Assembly: GCA_932294295.1 (NCBI GenBank)
Contig: OW028579.1
Location: forward strand, 10,476,370 to 10,540,369
DNA length: 64,000 nt
Direction: 5' to 3'
Origin: Alitta virens
Taxonomy: Eukaryota; Annelida; Polychaeta; Phyllodocida; Nereididae
The position numbers and the translations under genes are program-made. Shown here one piece after another: positions 1-9,974 of the stretch. The notes beneath the pieces are model-generated. The model ran no database searches, was not told where the DNA came from, and saw only the letters and a program-made list of their open reading frames with translations. How positions within the stretch are numbered: position 1 is the stretch's first letter; each line of letters starts with the position of its first letter.

Positions 1-816
1 GAAAGTCACGGCAATGGACATCGCTCCCATGGAACATTCAGAGCCATACTTCTTCTGCTGGTCCAGTCTTGAATCATAGAAATGATCATTAACAGTGTTC
101 TAACGTGAGTTTATCAAATTTGTCGGGTAGATCTTAAGTTAAGATCGATTTATGTGTAAGTAGGTCATTAAAGTTTGTGCGCATCATTGCCGCGCAGATT
201 AATTAGGACAAAAAACATGCGGCCTATAATTATTTTTACTACATTTGATTATTGATGTCAAATATATTTAACCTGTCAAATGTGTGCGAAAATAACTGTA
301 AAGGTTTGTTTCAGACATGAAATTATTTTGTGTCCAGGCAGTATACACCCATAAATAGCTATTCACTTAAGTTTACTGAAAAAACAATCATAGTCCATTC
401 CATGCTACTGAAGTTAATTAAATATAAGAAGTTGAACACCCTTGACTGATTTGAAGGGTTATTAAAAAAAAAAAAAGTACAGGTATTCAAATATTTATGA
501 AATACGAAATGTCCCCAAGACTTTCTTGTAAAGTTGAATGTAAAAAAGCGTGCACATTTGGCTTATTCACCATTGTTTTTTTTTGCTGATTTTTAAAAAT
601 AAGGCCTGTGAAGTGTGTTTATTAGACAAACAAAACTGAACTGTCAACCATCTACATGTTCTACATGTTTTAATAGGTCTAGGCATAGTCTAGGCAAGGT
701 TTGCCCTATTAGACGCTTTGTAAACAATTAGACTTGATAGGCTATTGTGTAAATAATTGTTACAATTAGTTGGTGTTTTGAAACTGGGCCGCTTATGTTA
801 CGCAATCAGTTACGTC

Positions 817-874
817 AGCCCAGGCCACTAAAGGGGGCGGAGCTTAGCCCAGGCCACTGAAGGGGGCGGAGCTT
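817..874. repeat. 29-bp direct repeat x2 with GC boxes
   Basis: Two adjacent 29-bp units (817-845 and 846-874) differ by one base; each starts agcccaggccact and ends gggggcggagctt. The GGGGGCGG core is an Sp1-type GC box, unusual in this AT-rich flank. A host regulatory role is only a possibility. Confidence 0.8.
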
Positions 875-1209
875 AAGTTTGATTGACATAGCTCTTTATT
901 AGTACTCAGTGCATATCATCATTCACATTTCTGCCTGCTGGTGATTAATTAAATGCACAAATAAAAATATATACAATAAATTAAATACTGAGCATGCATG
1001 ACTATAATTTCCTAGTAATGAAAAAAGTTGCTTTTCATCTACCTGTCATCACAAAAGACACATTTTTTGGGGCAATGGTTTGAATGGCCATCTCCAATTT
1101 TTTAAAGCTGACTTTTGTGATTTTTTATAAGTTTTTGAGCAAAGTTAGAGATATATTAATTATGCGCCTTCATCTATCAGGCAAATAATATGTAATATCC
1201 CGCAATAGA

Positions 1210-1272
1210 GTGTGAACCTCATAGAAAAACCATGAGGTTCACACTATGAGGTTCAGTGTTGTGAACCTCATA
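1210..1272. repeat. Two adjacent foldbacks built on TGAACCTCAT
   Basis: A perfect 13-bp stem (1210-1222 with 1232-1244, 9-nt loop) is followed directly by a perfect 11-bp stem (1245-1255 with 1262-1272, 6-nt loop). All four arms are versions of the same TGAACCTCAT word in alternating orientation, so several cruciform pairings are possible. Confidence 0.8.
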
Positions 1273-2089
1273 ACATACATTATCCCTTATAAAGAGAACA
1301 GCCTGGCCAACCACAGGACAGCACACACAAACTCAGTGACCTCATGAGAGTCATCACTTCAACTGGATATTCTTCACAAAATCTATAAAATAAACATAAT
1401 TAGCCTCACCTGACATAAGAAACCCCATTAACTTTTTGATTCCTTCAAGGCTCTGAATCACACAGTTATTAGGTTTTATTATAAAATTTCATAAATTTAG
1501 GACTAACTAGAGCGAAGATATTCTACCAAATAAAAATAGAAGGGTTGTAGCGAATATATCTGTCTAAATTTCATGAAATATAAAGTGACACTATTATAAT
1601 ACCACAGATAGCGTGCTTTAGGTAAATAGTGTCAATTGCAACTCTCTTTTACTATTGTATTTTATAAAAATTTTCCTTAAAATTTCAAGGCACTTTAATT
1701 CACAAACAGTGTTAACCTATAACAATATTTTCGCTGTGGAATTATTTTTTCTGATCTTAAAATGACCTTCCCATCTTTAAATGAATAAAATATTTGTTGC
1801 CAATTCATATTTTTAAATGTGAAGTCCTGAAACATAAATATTTAATTTTTAATATGGATCTGATGTCAACCTATACATTTGCGAAAAAGGCACATTTTTC
1901 TAAATAGACAATATTTTGTAGGCTGCAAATGTGAGATTATAGATAATAGTTATGGACTTTATGTAATAAAACTTAATGGTAAGAACATTGTATAGCCTAT
2001 TTGCTTTGAAATTGTACAGCTATAGGATGGACATATATTCCATAAACGTTTTGTAAATATTTCATGTATGTAAAAATATGCAATAAGTA

Positions 2090-2095
2090 ACTAGT
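2090..2095. repeat. Target-site duplication, left (ACTAGT)
   Basis: ACTAGT abuts the left inverted repeat and recurs at 39462-39467 directly after the right inverted repeat. Six bases is the known target duplication length of Polinton/Maverick elements. Joining the outer flanks gives the 12-bp palindrome GTAACTAGTTAC as the empty site. Confidence 0.75.
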
Positions 2096-2313
2096 AGTAG
2101 TAGGGTTGTGTGTCGTTAATGTTACCTAGAAAGACGGGCTTTTTTCGTTTCGTGTTGTGTTGAGCATTCCAAAAATGTAGAAAATATGTAGAAATATATA
2201 GAGATCAAAAAGTTCAAAAATTTTGACAGTTTGACATGACCTTTAACTTAACCCCTAACCTAAGGTCATCTCCCTGTCACTCAAATAGAAGGTTGAAAGG
2301 AAAAACAGAATTT
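2096..2313 (+). repeat. Left terminal inverted repeat of the Polinton
   Basis: Starts AGTAGTAGGG, giving the 5'-AG terminus described for Polintons, and matches the reverse complement of 39245-39461 essentially base for base. I see one length difference in an A-run (five versus four A). Similarity stops after CAGAATTT, giving about 218 bp. The corresponding inner ends at the copy 1/copy 2 junction are not in the window. Confidence 0.9.
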
Positions 2314-2516
2314 CCACATGGAAATAGTTCTGATGAAAATATGTGGAAGAAGGGTTTTTTCCCTATTCTAAAAATAGATATGATATCACAAATTTAAAAA
2401 TATTATCCAATAAGATTCTAACACTAGGTAGAGCATCTAAAACAGCTGTACACATATATATATATATATATATACTTCCTCAGTGATTTCTGTTTCTATT
2501 CACAAGGATTTTTATC
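2314..2516 (+). promoter_or_regulatory. Leader of the PolB gene with (AT)n tract
   Basis: Between the inverted repeat and the PolB start lies about 200 bp of AT-rich leader with a TA dinucleotide run at about 2454-2474. An in-frame TGA lies about 33 bases before the ATG at 2517, supporting that start. No clear core promoter motif can be distinguished from the AT-rich background. Confidence 0.4.
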
Positions 2517-5500
2517 ATGGCAAGAAATGATGAGGTAGGAGGAACTGATTATTTTGAAGAAATCTTGAATGCTTTCCAGAATGTTGAAGAATTAGAATAC
2601 TTTGCAAGGAATAACGGTCTTAGCAATGATGAACAAGTTACAGAAAGAATTAACCAGCTTAATGATGTTTCAGCGTGTAACATGTTCAATGAAATGTTGA
2701 ATAATTATTCGGACCCACAAGAAGTATACAAATTTGCACAAAGAAATAATTTATTGCAAGACTACCAAATTCAAAAGAGACTTAGTGAGCTTAAGACCAA
2801 ACTGCACTGTGGAAAATGCTTAAGATTATTCACTAACCAAAATTCAACTCAACTTCATCAAAGTAACTGCTGTGGAGGATTTACTAATTCAAATGAAATC
2901 CCATCACAACTGAATTTGAATACACATTCCACAAACACAGAGAACTTTCCTTTATTGAAGCAAACCCAGGATAAATGTTCTAACTGTCAGAAAACATTTG
3001 CTAATAGAAATTCCAAGAAGAGACATGAAACGAAGTGTTTTGGAGTGAAAGAATGCATACAATGCAGACAGATATTCACATCTCTTTCTTCATTCAGTAA
3101 ACATAGATGTAGTGCTGATCTGACTTGTAAATATTGCAATAAATCATTCTGCAGTTTCAATGGAAAACAAAAGCATGAAACTAAATGTCAGATTCCAAAA
3201 GCAACACCCTTTGGTAAACAATGTCTAAAATGCAACAAACAATTTGATAGGGAGAGCAAGTGGAATTGCCATAAGTGCTTCTTTTGTCAGTTGTGTAGAA
3301 AGAACTTCCACTCTCAAGTTAAGCTTGACCTACATAAGTGTACCCCACAGACAGAACAACAGACAGAACAACATACATGTACAATATGTATGAAATCCTT
3401 TCAGAAAGAGTCATCACTAAATGAACACTCCAAAGTATGTGAAGGTGTATTGAAATGCAAGCTTTGTCGTAAAGTTTTTTCAAATACCATATCTTTCGAA
3501 TCTCACAATTGTAAATACAAATGTAGCAAATGTTGCACAATTTTCGAAGATACGAAACAGAAAGCAAATCATTCATGCATTAAATGCAGAAAATGTAACA
3601 GATCATTTCAAACTGAGAAAGCTCATGGAAAACATGTATGCCAAAGTTCAAGGAAACGACATTTTCAACAAGATCATGAGAAAACTTATCAGAACAGTTC
3701 TCACTGCAATTCACAAAATAGTTCCAAAGACTATCAACAGAGTTCACCACCATCAAGCCCTCAACCCAGTTGTAGTTATGTTATTGATGAAAACCAAAAC
3801 ATTCACTCCAAATTTCAATGTAAGCACTGCAAAAAGAAATATAAATCACAGAAAAAATTGGAAAAACATATTTGCCATCCGAAAATTAAGAAATCAACAG
3901 TTAGGTGTAGCAGATGTCTTCAGGAATTTCAGGATAGACATGTTCTAAATTTACATATCAGAAATTATCACCTTAAAAGAGGACAGAAAGGTGGAGGGAA
4001 TGCAGTACCAGTAGAAATACAAGATGAAGAATTGAAGTCATTTTACGATAAATACCATTCATTCATCCATGATCATCATGAATTAGGTCAACCACAATCA
4101 TTTTATAACTTCCCTGTTCATTCAGAGTGTTCAATAGATGATCTAATGGAGCATTCTCAAGAAATATATGATAATCAAAGTCAATCATTCAAAATTAACC
4201 TATCATTTGGTAGTATTTTACAACACATAGATTCCAAAGAATTCAGATATTTCAAAGCGTACAGCTCCAACCCGTTATTCGATTTACCTATCTCCATATC
4301 TAATAGAGCTGATTTAGCAAAATTAAGAGATAAACTTAGTTCATTAGATATATTATCACTCGTAAAGAAATCCCGCCCAAATTCTCATTGGAAATTAGTA
4401 TTATTAACTAATGTAAGGTATTATGTTACATCGACTGCTTTTCCTCTAGGACATGGGGAACATCCTGATTACATATCACGAAAGAAATCAATATTTTCTC
4501 TAACGCATAATTGCAATAGGTTTAAGTATAATGATAATCTATGTCTATTTAGGTGTTTAGCTTACCATAAACACAAGGAGCTTTATAAGAAACATGAAGT
4601 CTTTGAACAGAGAGTAATGATGTACTATAATGAGTTTAATGAAAATAATGATTTCGATTTGAAAGCTGGAGTGGATTTAGAATTAATTCCCGAATTCGAG
4701 AAGTTCTTTCAAATTAATGTTAATATTTTTACACTACATGAAGATGATACAGCACTCCCAATTTTCAAATCAACTTTAAGGTATGTCAGTGCAATGAATT
4801 TGAATCTATATGAACAGCATCTATCATATATATCTGATATAAATCGTTATTGTAAGAAATATCAATGCTCTAGCTGTGAAAAATTCTTCAAAACTTACTA
4901 TAGATGTAAAAATCATTCCCAAACTTGCTCTAATTCAACTAAGTACCAATTCCCAGGAGGATTTTACGAAATGAAAAACTCAATTTTCGATATACTCGCT
5001 GAAATCGGAATTTTAGTTCCTAATAATATCAGATTCTATGAGTATTTTATAGTTTACGATTTCGAAGCGTACTTGAAAAAAATAGATCATGACACCAATA
5101 AAAATACAGTTACTACAACAGAACATATTCCTATTTCAGTGAGTATATGCTCAAATGTTCCAGGATTCATAGAACCTTATTGCATAGTGGAACAAAATCA
5201 AGAGAAATTAGTAATTTCCATGATAGAATACATGTTAAAAATTCAATCAATCGCTTGTGGATTTATTCAAGAGAAATTATCATTTGTGAGTGAAGAACTA
5301 GAATCTCAGTTACATTCATGGAATTCGGATTTAGACGAAAAAGAAAGTTTTAATGCTATGATGAGGAAAAAAATACAAAACGTGATAGATAATTTTGAAC
5401 AATATTGTACTCAGATACCCGTTTTAGGTTTTAATTCAGCGAAATATGATATTAATTTAATCAAAAGACATATTGCTAGATGTTTGGACTTGCATGATTC

Positions 5501-7958
5501 CAAAAATAGTTTTGTAGTAAAGAAAAATAATGCCTACTCCTGTTTAGCCAATGAAAATTTCAAATTTTTAGATGTAATTAATTATCTTGCTCCTGGTACT
5601 AGTTACAGTAAATTCTTGAAAGCGTTTAAAATTAACGAACAAAAGGGATATTTTCCGTACGAATTTTTTGATGATCCCTCTAAATTAGACTTTACCTCAT
5701 TACCACCGTATGAAGCTTTCCATTCAAAATTGAAAAATTGTAATGTACTTGAAAAATACGAAAATTACGAATGGCTACAGAGTATTTGGGAATCTCGGAA
5801 AATGTCATGTTTTAAAGACTTTCTGATTTGGTATAATAATTTAGATGTAGGTCCATTTGTCCAAGCAGTTATAAAACTTCAAAACTTCTACCTTAATAAG
5901 AACATAGACATTTTCAAAACTACAATATCAGTTCCAGGAATTGCCAGACAATTAGTATTCCAAGCCGCTAAAAACGAAGGCGCGTACTTTTCGTTAATTG
6001 ATGGAAACAACAGAGATTTTTACTTCAACCTAATTAGTAATTTGGTTGGAGGACCTTCCCTTATTTTTAAAAGGTACTCAGAGAAGGATAAATCGGTAAT
6101 AAGACAAAATTCTGAAATTGTGAAACGAATAGTGGGATATGACGCAAATGCTCTGTATCTATGGGCTTTTGATCAGGAATTTCCAGTGGGTAGTTTTATT
6201 AGGAGACATGCTAGTGATGAATTTAAACCAATAGTTAGAGATAGATATGACAATATGTATTATTGGATGGATTATATTAGTAAAAAAAGAAATATTACAA
6301 TTTATCATAAACGAAATAGTAATGCTGAGAAAAGAGATGGTAGATGGTTAGCTGATGGGTGGTCATGCGAAACATTAGAATGTGGTACCACTATATCAAA
6401 AATATATCAATTTGATGGATGTTACTATCATTATCATGGAGGTAATTGTCCATTAATGAGAAAAAATATTTCGGAAAAAGAAAAGAAGAAAGGATTATTA
6501 GCTCGGAAAAGAAAAACTGACAGAGATAACTTTTACAGAAACCAAGGTTATCAACTAGAACAAATATGGGAGTGCGAATTCCAGGCAATGATTAAATCCA
6601 CTCCAGATCTACAACAGTTTGTTAATGAGCGTAGACCAGATTTTTACAAAAAATATAAAAAAACACTAACAGAAAAAGAAATCATACATGGAATCCTTCA
6701 AGACAAACTATTCGGTATGGTTGAAGTAGATATTACTGTTCCTAAAGAATGGAATACTCAAGGATTTAAAGCTCCGTATAATTTAAGTCCTTATGATTAT
6801 TTTTCTGAAATGTGTCCATTGTTTTGCAGTGTGGATATTAATTTCGAAGATATAGGAGAGCACATGCAGGAATTTGCCAAGAAAGCGGGATTAAGTACAA
6901 AACCTAGGAGGTTACTAGTAGGTGGGATGAGAGGAGAGAAAATGCTTATAGCTACACCTTTACTTAAATGGTATTTAAATCATGGAATGGAAGTAACTAA
7001 AATTTATCAAGTTATCGAGTATAATAGAATGAAATGTTTCCGAAAATTCGTTAAGGAAGTTACAGAAGCAAGAAGAGCCGGAGATGAAGATAAAGACTTA
7101 TCTATTATTGCAGATTTAAATAAATTAATAGGAAATTCGGCCTATGGATCAACAATCATGAATAAACTAACTCATAGCGATGTTAAGTATGTAGAAGGTG
7201 AGAATGCTGCCTGTCTCAGCGCTAATGAAAATAGATTTAAAACTATGATACAACTATCTGAGGAATACGAATTTTACGAAATAGAAATGCAAAAACGCAA
7301 AATAAAGCTAGATCTCCCCATCCAGATAGGATATTTTATTTTACAATATGCAAAATTAAGAATGCTTCAATTCTACTACGATTTCCTAATAAAATATATT
7401 TCAAGAGATAAATTTGAATTACTGGAAATGGATACGGATAGCAACTATTTTTCTATAGCTGGTGAATCATTACAAGATGTAATTAGACCGGAGCTTCTTG
7501 AGGAATACAATAATCAACTTACTGGGTTTTGTGAGAATAATGATATCTCTGCAGAAACTCATTGGTTTCCAAGAACATGCTGTCAACACCATGCAAAATA
7601 TGATAGTCGCACTCCGGGTTTATTTAAACTTGAATATTCTGGAGATATATTTTATGGATTATGTTCTAAGACATATTTTGTAGGAAACGAAGAAAATTGT
7701 AAATTCAGTTCTAAAGGAATTTCAAAAAATAGAGTCAATAATCCTCTGGAAATATTTAAAAGTGTAATTGAAACGAAACAAAGCGTTTCATCAAGTAATA
7801 TTGGATTCATCAGCAAGAATAACTCCATTTTCACATATGAACAGAACAGATCTGGTTTTAGTTATTTCTATCCTAAAAGAATTGTTCTAGCCGATGGAAT
7901 TTCAACCAAACCATTAGACATCACTTTAAAACCAATACAAACGAAATATACAAGATAA
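2517..7958 (+). CDS. POLB: Protein-primed family B DNA polymerase with zinc-finger N-terminus
   Basis: Replicates the element by protein priming (family knowledge). The 1813-aa frame starts with two ~38-residue helical repeats (about 1-90). A run of about a dozen C2H2/C2HC-like zinc fingers follows (about 95-500). After these comes a region with a DNLCLFRCLA motif (about residue 680) that recalls OTU-like segments seen in some Polinton polymerases. Exonuclease motifs are VYDFEAY (~847), FNSAKYD (~972) and YNNLD (~1107). Polymerase motif A is YDANALYLW (~1208), motif B NKLIGNSAYG (~1535) and motif C DTDS (~1639). Between A and B is an endonuclease-like insert with FDGCYYHYHG and IWECEF (~1300-1350). 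All polymerase signature residues are present, so it looks functional. Confidence 0.97.
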   Translation: MARNDEVGGTDYFEEILNAFQNVEELEYFARNNGLSNDEQVTERINQLNDVSACNMFNEMLNNYSDPQEVYKFAQRNNLLQDYQIQKRLSELKTKLHCGKCLRLFTNQNSTQLHQSNCCGGFTNSNEIPSQLNLNTHSTNTENFPLLKQTQDKCSNCQKTFANRNSKKRHETKCFGVKECIQCRQIFTSLSSFSKHRCSADLTCKYCNKSFCSFNGKQKHETKCQIPKATPFGKQCLKCNKQFDRESKWNCHKCFFCQLCRKNFHSQVKLDLHKCTPQTEQQTEQHTCTICMKSFQKESSLNEHSKVCEGVLKCKLCRKVFSNTISFESHNCKYKCSKCCTIFEDTKQKANHSCIKCRKCNRSFQTEKAHGKHVCQSSRKRHFQQDHEKTYQNSSHCNSQNSSKDYQQSSPPSSPQPSCSYVIDENQNIHSKFQCKHCKKKYKSQKKLEKHICHPKIKKSTVRCSRCLQEFQDRHVLNLHIRNYHLKRGQKGGGNAVPVEIQDEELKSFYDKYHSFIHDHHELGQPQSFYNFPVHSECSIDDLMEHSQEIYDNQSQSFKINLSFGSILQHIDSKEFRYFKAYSSNPLFDLPISISNRADLAKLRDKLSSLDILSLVKKSRPNSHWKLVLLTNVRYYVTSTAFPLGHGEHPDYISRKKSIFSLTHNCNRFKYNDNLCLFRCLAYHKHKELYKKHEVFEQRVMMYYNEFNENNDFDLKAGVDLELIPEFEKFFQINVNIFTLHEDDTALPIFKSTLRYVSAMNLNLYEQHLSYISDINRYCKKYQCSSCEKFFKTYYRCKNHSQTCSNSTKYQFPGGFYEMKNSIFDILAEIGILVPNNIRFYEYFIVYDFEAYLKKIDHDTNKNTVTTTEHIPISVSICSNVPGFIEPYCIVEQNQEKLVISMIEYMLKIQSIACGFIQEKLSFVSEELESQLHSWNSDLDEKESFNAMMRKKIQNVIDNFEQYCTQIPVLGFNSAKYDINLIKRHIARCLDLHDSKNSFVVKKNNAYSCLANENFKFLDVINYLAPGTSYSKFLKAFKINEQKGYFPYEFFDDPSKLDFTSLPPYEAFHSKLKNCNVLEKYENYEWLQSIWESRKMSCFKDFLIWYNNLDVGPFVQAVIKLQNFYLNKNIDIFKTTISVPGIARQLVFQAAKNEGAYFSLIDGNNRDFYFNLISNLVGGPSLIFKRYSEKDKSVIRQNSEIVKRIVGYDANALYLWAFDQEFPVGSFIRRHASDEFKPIVRDRYDNMYYWMDYISKKRNITIYHKRNSNAEKRDGRWLADGWSCETLECGTTISKIYQFDGCYYHYHGGNCPLMRKNISEKEKKKGLLARKRKTDRDNFYRNQGYQLEQIWECEFQAMIKSTPDLQQFVNERRPDFYKKYKKTLTEKEIIHGILQDKLFGMVEVDITVPKEWNTQGFKAPYNLSPYDYFSEMCPLFCSVDINFEDIGEHMQEFAKKAGLSTKPRRLLVGGMRGEKMLIATPLLKWYLNHGMEVTKIYQVIEYNRMKCFRKFVKEVTEARRAGDEDKDLSIIADLNKLIGNSAYGSTIMNKLTHSDVKYVEGENAACLSANENRFKTMIQLSEEYEFYEIEMQKRKIKLDLPIQIGYFILQYAKLRMLQFYYDFLIKYISRDKFELLEMDTDSNYFSIAGESLQDVIRPELLEEYNNQLTGFCENNDISAETHWFPRTCCQHHAKYDSRTPGLFKLEYSGDIFYGLCSKTYFVGNEENCKFSSKGISKNRVNNPLEIFKSVIETKQSVSSSNIGFISKNNSIFTYEQNRSGFSYFYPKRIVLADGISTKPLDITLKPIQTKYTR

Positions 7959-7984
7959 ATCATTTATTTCAAATATACACATAT

Positions 7985-8889
7985 TCATTCATCTATAATT
8001 TCAATCGAATCCGAAGAATTATCTAAGGGTGAGACATGTATTATGGGTTTTGTATGAATTTTCCTGTACATTCTGGGTGTAGACGATCTTGAAGGTTTTG
8101 CTAAGTTAGTAGCAGCAGCAACAACAGCAGCGTTAACAGCAGCAGCAGCAATGGAATCTAAGCTCAGTGATCTTAAACTTTTTGGGCTGTCTGATGCAAA
8201 AGAAACCCGTCTTCTTGCTGGAGCTGTCATTTCTTCATCTTCTTCTCTAGAAAGATTAATAAATATATATATATAAATAAGTATTTATTTTTAAAGTATT
8301 TCAATACAAGGAAAACTTATTATTTTGTTCATTACTTCTGACATTGATTGATATTGATAAAGATAAGTAAACTTGAGTTTTATTACTGAAAATTTAGAAA
8401 ATAGTAATACTAAAGAATACATCTTATCATCAATTCATTCTTAAATCTTAGTTTTAAACTTACATTTCAATATCCTCTGCACTGTTTCCTGTCAGTACGA
8501 ATATTCTTTTCGCAAAGGCATGAACAAATGTCTTGATGGTTTTTCTATCCTTCTGTAAAACAATTGAAAATTCAAAATTAATTTTTGAAGTGAAATTAAC
8601 AACACTATCATTGGTATTTACATGCTGTGAATATTTAGATAGATCATAAAGTAAACAATATAAAAGTTATACTAGACAATAATAAATAATGAATTATCTA
8701 AATACTTACGGAGATCATGTATAACATCATCGAGAATATCCCTCCACAAGTCGAAATCTCATACCAGCCATAATGACGTTGTTGATTAGTTTGTCGATGT
8801 AAATCCGTTGCATTTCTAATTGGAATTCCGTAGGAAACAGCAAAAATTGCGGATAAAACGAGAATAATCATTGATCGTGAAGTAGACAT
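7985..8889 (-). CDS. Three-exon secreted/membrane protein, unknown function
   Basis: I do not recognise a family. Exons on the minus strand are 8889-8710, 8552-8464 and 8246-7985. Donors are GTAAGT in both introns, acceptors ACAG and CTAG. Phases 0 and 2 match exactly, giving 176 aa. Residues 1-21 form a clear signal peptide, followed by an N-glycosylation site (NAT) and a short hydrophobic stretch near 49-60. Next come a basic segment, an acidic run (EEDEE), a Ser/Ala-rich region with RRRVSF, and a C-terminal SDSIEIIDE that resembles a SUMO-interacting motif. It ends tail-to-tail with PolB, 26 bp apart, and begins 368 bp from the divergent CARD gene. Read without splicing, it would be mis-called as two tiny ORFs. 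Confidence 0.7.
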
Positions 8890-9257
8890 ATCGAATGTTT
8901 ATCAGGAAGTGATACTGTTTTCAGAAAATATTTGGGTTTATATACTTATAGTCATTGTTTAGACTTGACACCGCTCAAATTCTAAAGACTATTGTATATT
9001 TCACCCTGGTTATTTCGAACAATACATCTTTCACAAAGGAGTGTTTAATTAAAACCGTGGACTTAATGAAATGGAAGCTACGAAAAATTATTTGCAATTG
9101 ACTTAACCCTAGAAGCTATGATAGGGTTTTACATGGAAGCTACGATGTGACATATTTCATAGAAATGATACTCCCTCTATTTCTAAATTTAGAACTAAAA
9201 TATAAGGTTTCTTTTCATTTATATGCAATTCAGTAATTCTGAGATCATTTTCTCAAA
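8890..9257. promoter_or_regulatory. Divergent promoter region with GAAGCTA(C/T)GA repeats
   Basis: This 368-bp gap separates the minus-strand secreted-protein gene from the plus-strand CARD gene, so it must hold both start regions. Three copies of (at)ggaagctacga-like sequence occur at 9071-9083, 9111-9121 (variant agaagctatga) and 9133-9145. A TATA-like TATATA lies near 8940. Function is inferred from position and repetition. Confidence 0.5.
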
Positions 9258-9554
9258 ATGCTCAGAAGTGAACGTAACGCATTGAGAAGTAACTTTGTTC
9301 TCTTAGTAAAAGAAATTCCATGTCAAGAAATCTTGGCTTATTTATATCAAGATGGAATATTAAGTGAACAAGTTGTGAGCGAAATTTTAGAAGAACCAAC
9401 TTCCAAAAGAAATTATGCTCTTCTTTTTATTCTACAGAGACGCGGACCTAGAGCATTCTCATCGTTTATACAAGCATTGAAGCAATGTAAAAGACAAGAT
9501 CTGGCTAACGCATTATCCGAATTTGAAAATAATTTCTCTAAATTATCCATATAA
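9258..9554 (+). CDS. CARD-domain protein
   Basis: The 98-aa protein is almost entirely one caspase-recruitment (death-fold) domain, about residues 5-88. Telling features are the N-terminal L..NF.LLVKEI helix, ILAYLYQDGILSEQ (helix 2-3), EPTSKRNYALLFIL, and the RRGPRAFSSFIQAL segment. This last part closely parallels the RGP-AF-F-AL signature of caspase-2/-9-type CARDs. CARDs pair with CARDs of caspases and adaptors in apoptosis and innate immunity. With no catalytic or effector domain attached, a decoy or inhibitor of a host death or immune platform is the natural inference. It lies 15 bp upstream of the next small gene on the same strand. Death-domain or DED membership is less likely. Confidence 0.8.
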   Translation: MLRSERNALRSNFVLLVKEIPCQEILAYLYQDGILSEQVVSEILEEPTSKRNYALLFILQRRGPRAFSSFIQALKQCKRQDLANALSEFENNFSKLSI

Positions 9555-9569
9555 GACAACTTATCAACT

Positions 9570-9974
9570 ATGACTTCTATCCAAACTACTACACTTCCTG
9601 AGCAAGGTAGTGTTTTGGGTGAAGTATCAGTGATTGAACAACTGAATGAATTCACTGATTTAATCGATTTATTAAATGAAGAATTACATAATCCAAATTC
9701 TGTTCTCAAACATCTTGCAGAGTTATTTCTTAAAGTTTTAAACTCTGCTGTTAAATATATAGAAATTAAATATCCGAATTTCATTCACAAGAAGGATTGC
9801 GAATGTTTTGTTCATTTTAAAGATCTTTTCTTAAGTATTCGAGTAATAGAACAATCAATTCAAATACTTATCACCATTGAAATCGAAACGAATCCAAACG
9901 TTTGTTGGGTTATAAGAACGATGGATAAATACAAGTTGATATGTAATCTATACAATCGTGGATATATCATATGA
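9570..9974 (+). CDS. Small helical protein downstream of CARD gene
   Basis: Not recognised. The 134-aa frame starts 15 bp after the CARD stop and uses the same strand. The sequence is predominantly amphipathic helix (about residues 20-60 and 84-125), with a short Cys pair (DCECF, ~76-79) and no signal peptide or transmembrane segment. Size and helical content would allow a death-fold or Bcl-2-like protein, but I see no diagnostic motif. The frame is identical in the second copy. Adjacency to the CARD gene suggests co-expression and a related role. Confidence 0.6.
   Translation: MTSIQTTTLPEQGSVLGEVSVIEQLNEFTDLIDLLNEELHNPNSVLKHLAELFLKVLNSAVKYIEIKYPNFIHKKDCECFVHFKDLFLSIRVIEQSIQILITIEIETNPNVCWVIRTMDKYKLICNLYNRGYII

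Larger units (their letters stand above)
1..2089. other. Left host flank, no gene seen
   Basis: AT-rich sequence without a convincing open frame or splice pattern. It contains a 29-bp perfect-spacing direct duplication with a GC box (817-874) and two adjacent foldbacks (1210-1272), listed separately. Homopolymer A and T runs are frequent. Host DNA is inferred because it lies outside the inverted repeat and target duplication of the transposon. Confidence 0.7.

Noticed and set aside
3319..3576. Minus-strand 85-codon frame inside PolB
   Set aside because: Antisense to the zinc-finger array; its composition reflects the opposite strand.
9413..9784. Minus-strand 123-codon frame across CARD and helical genes
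   Set aside because: Overlaps two better supported plus-strand genes and lacks any motif.
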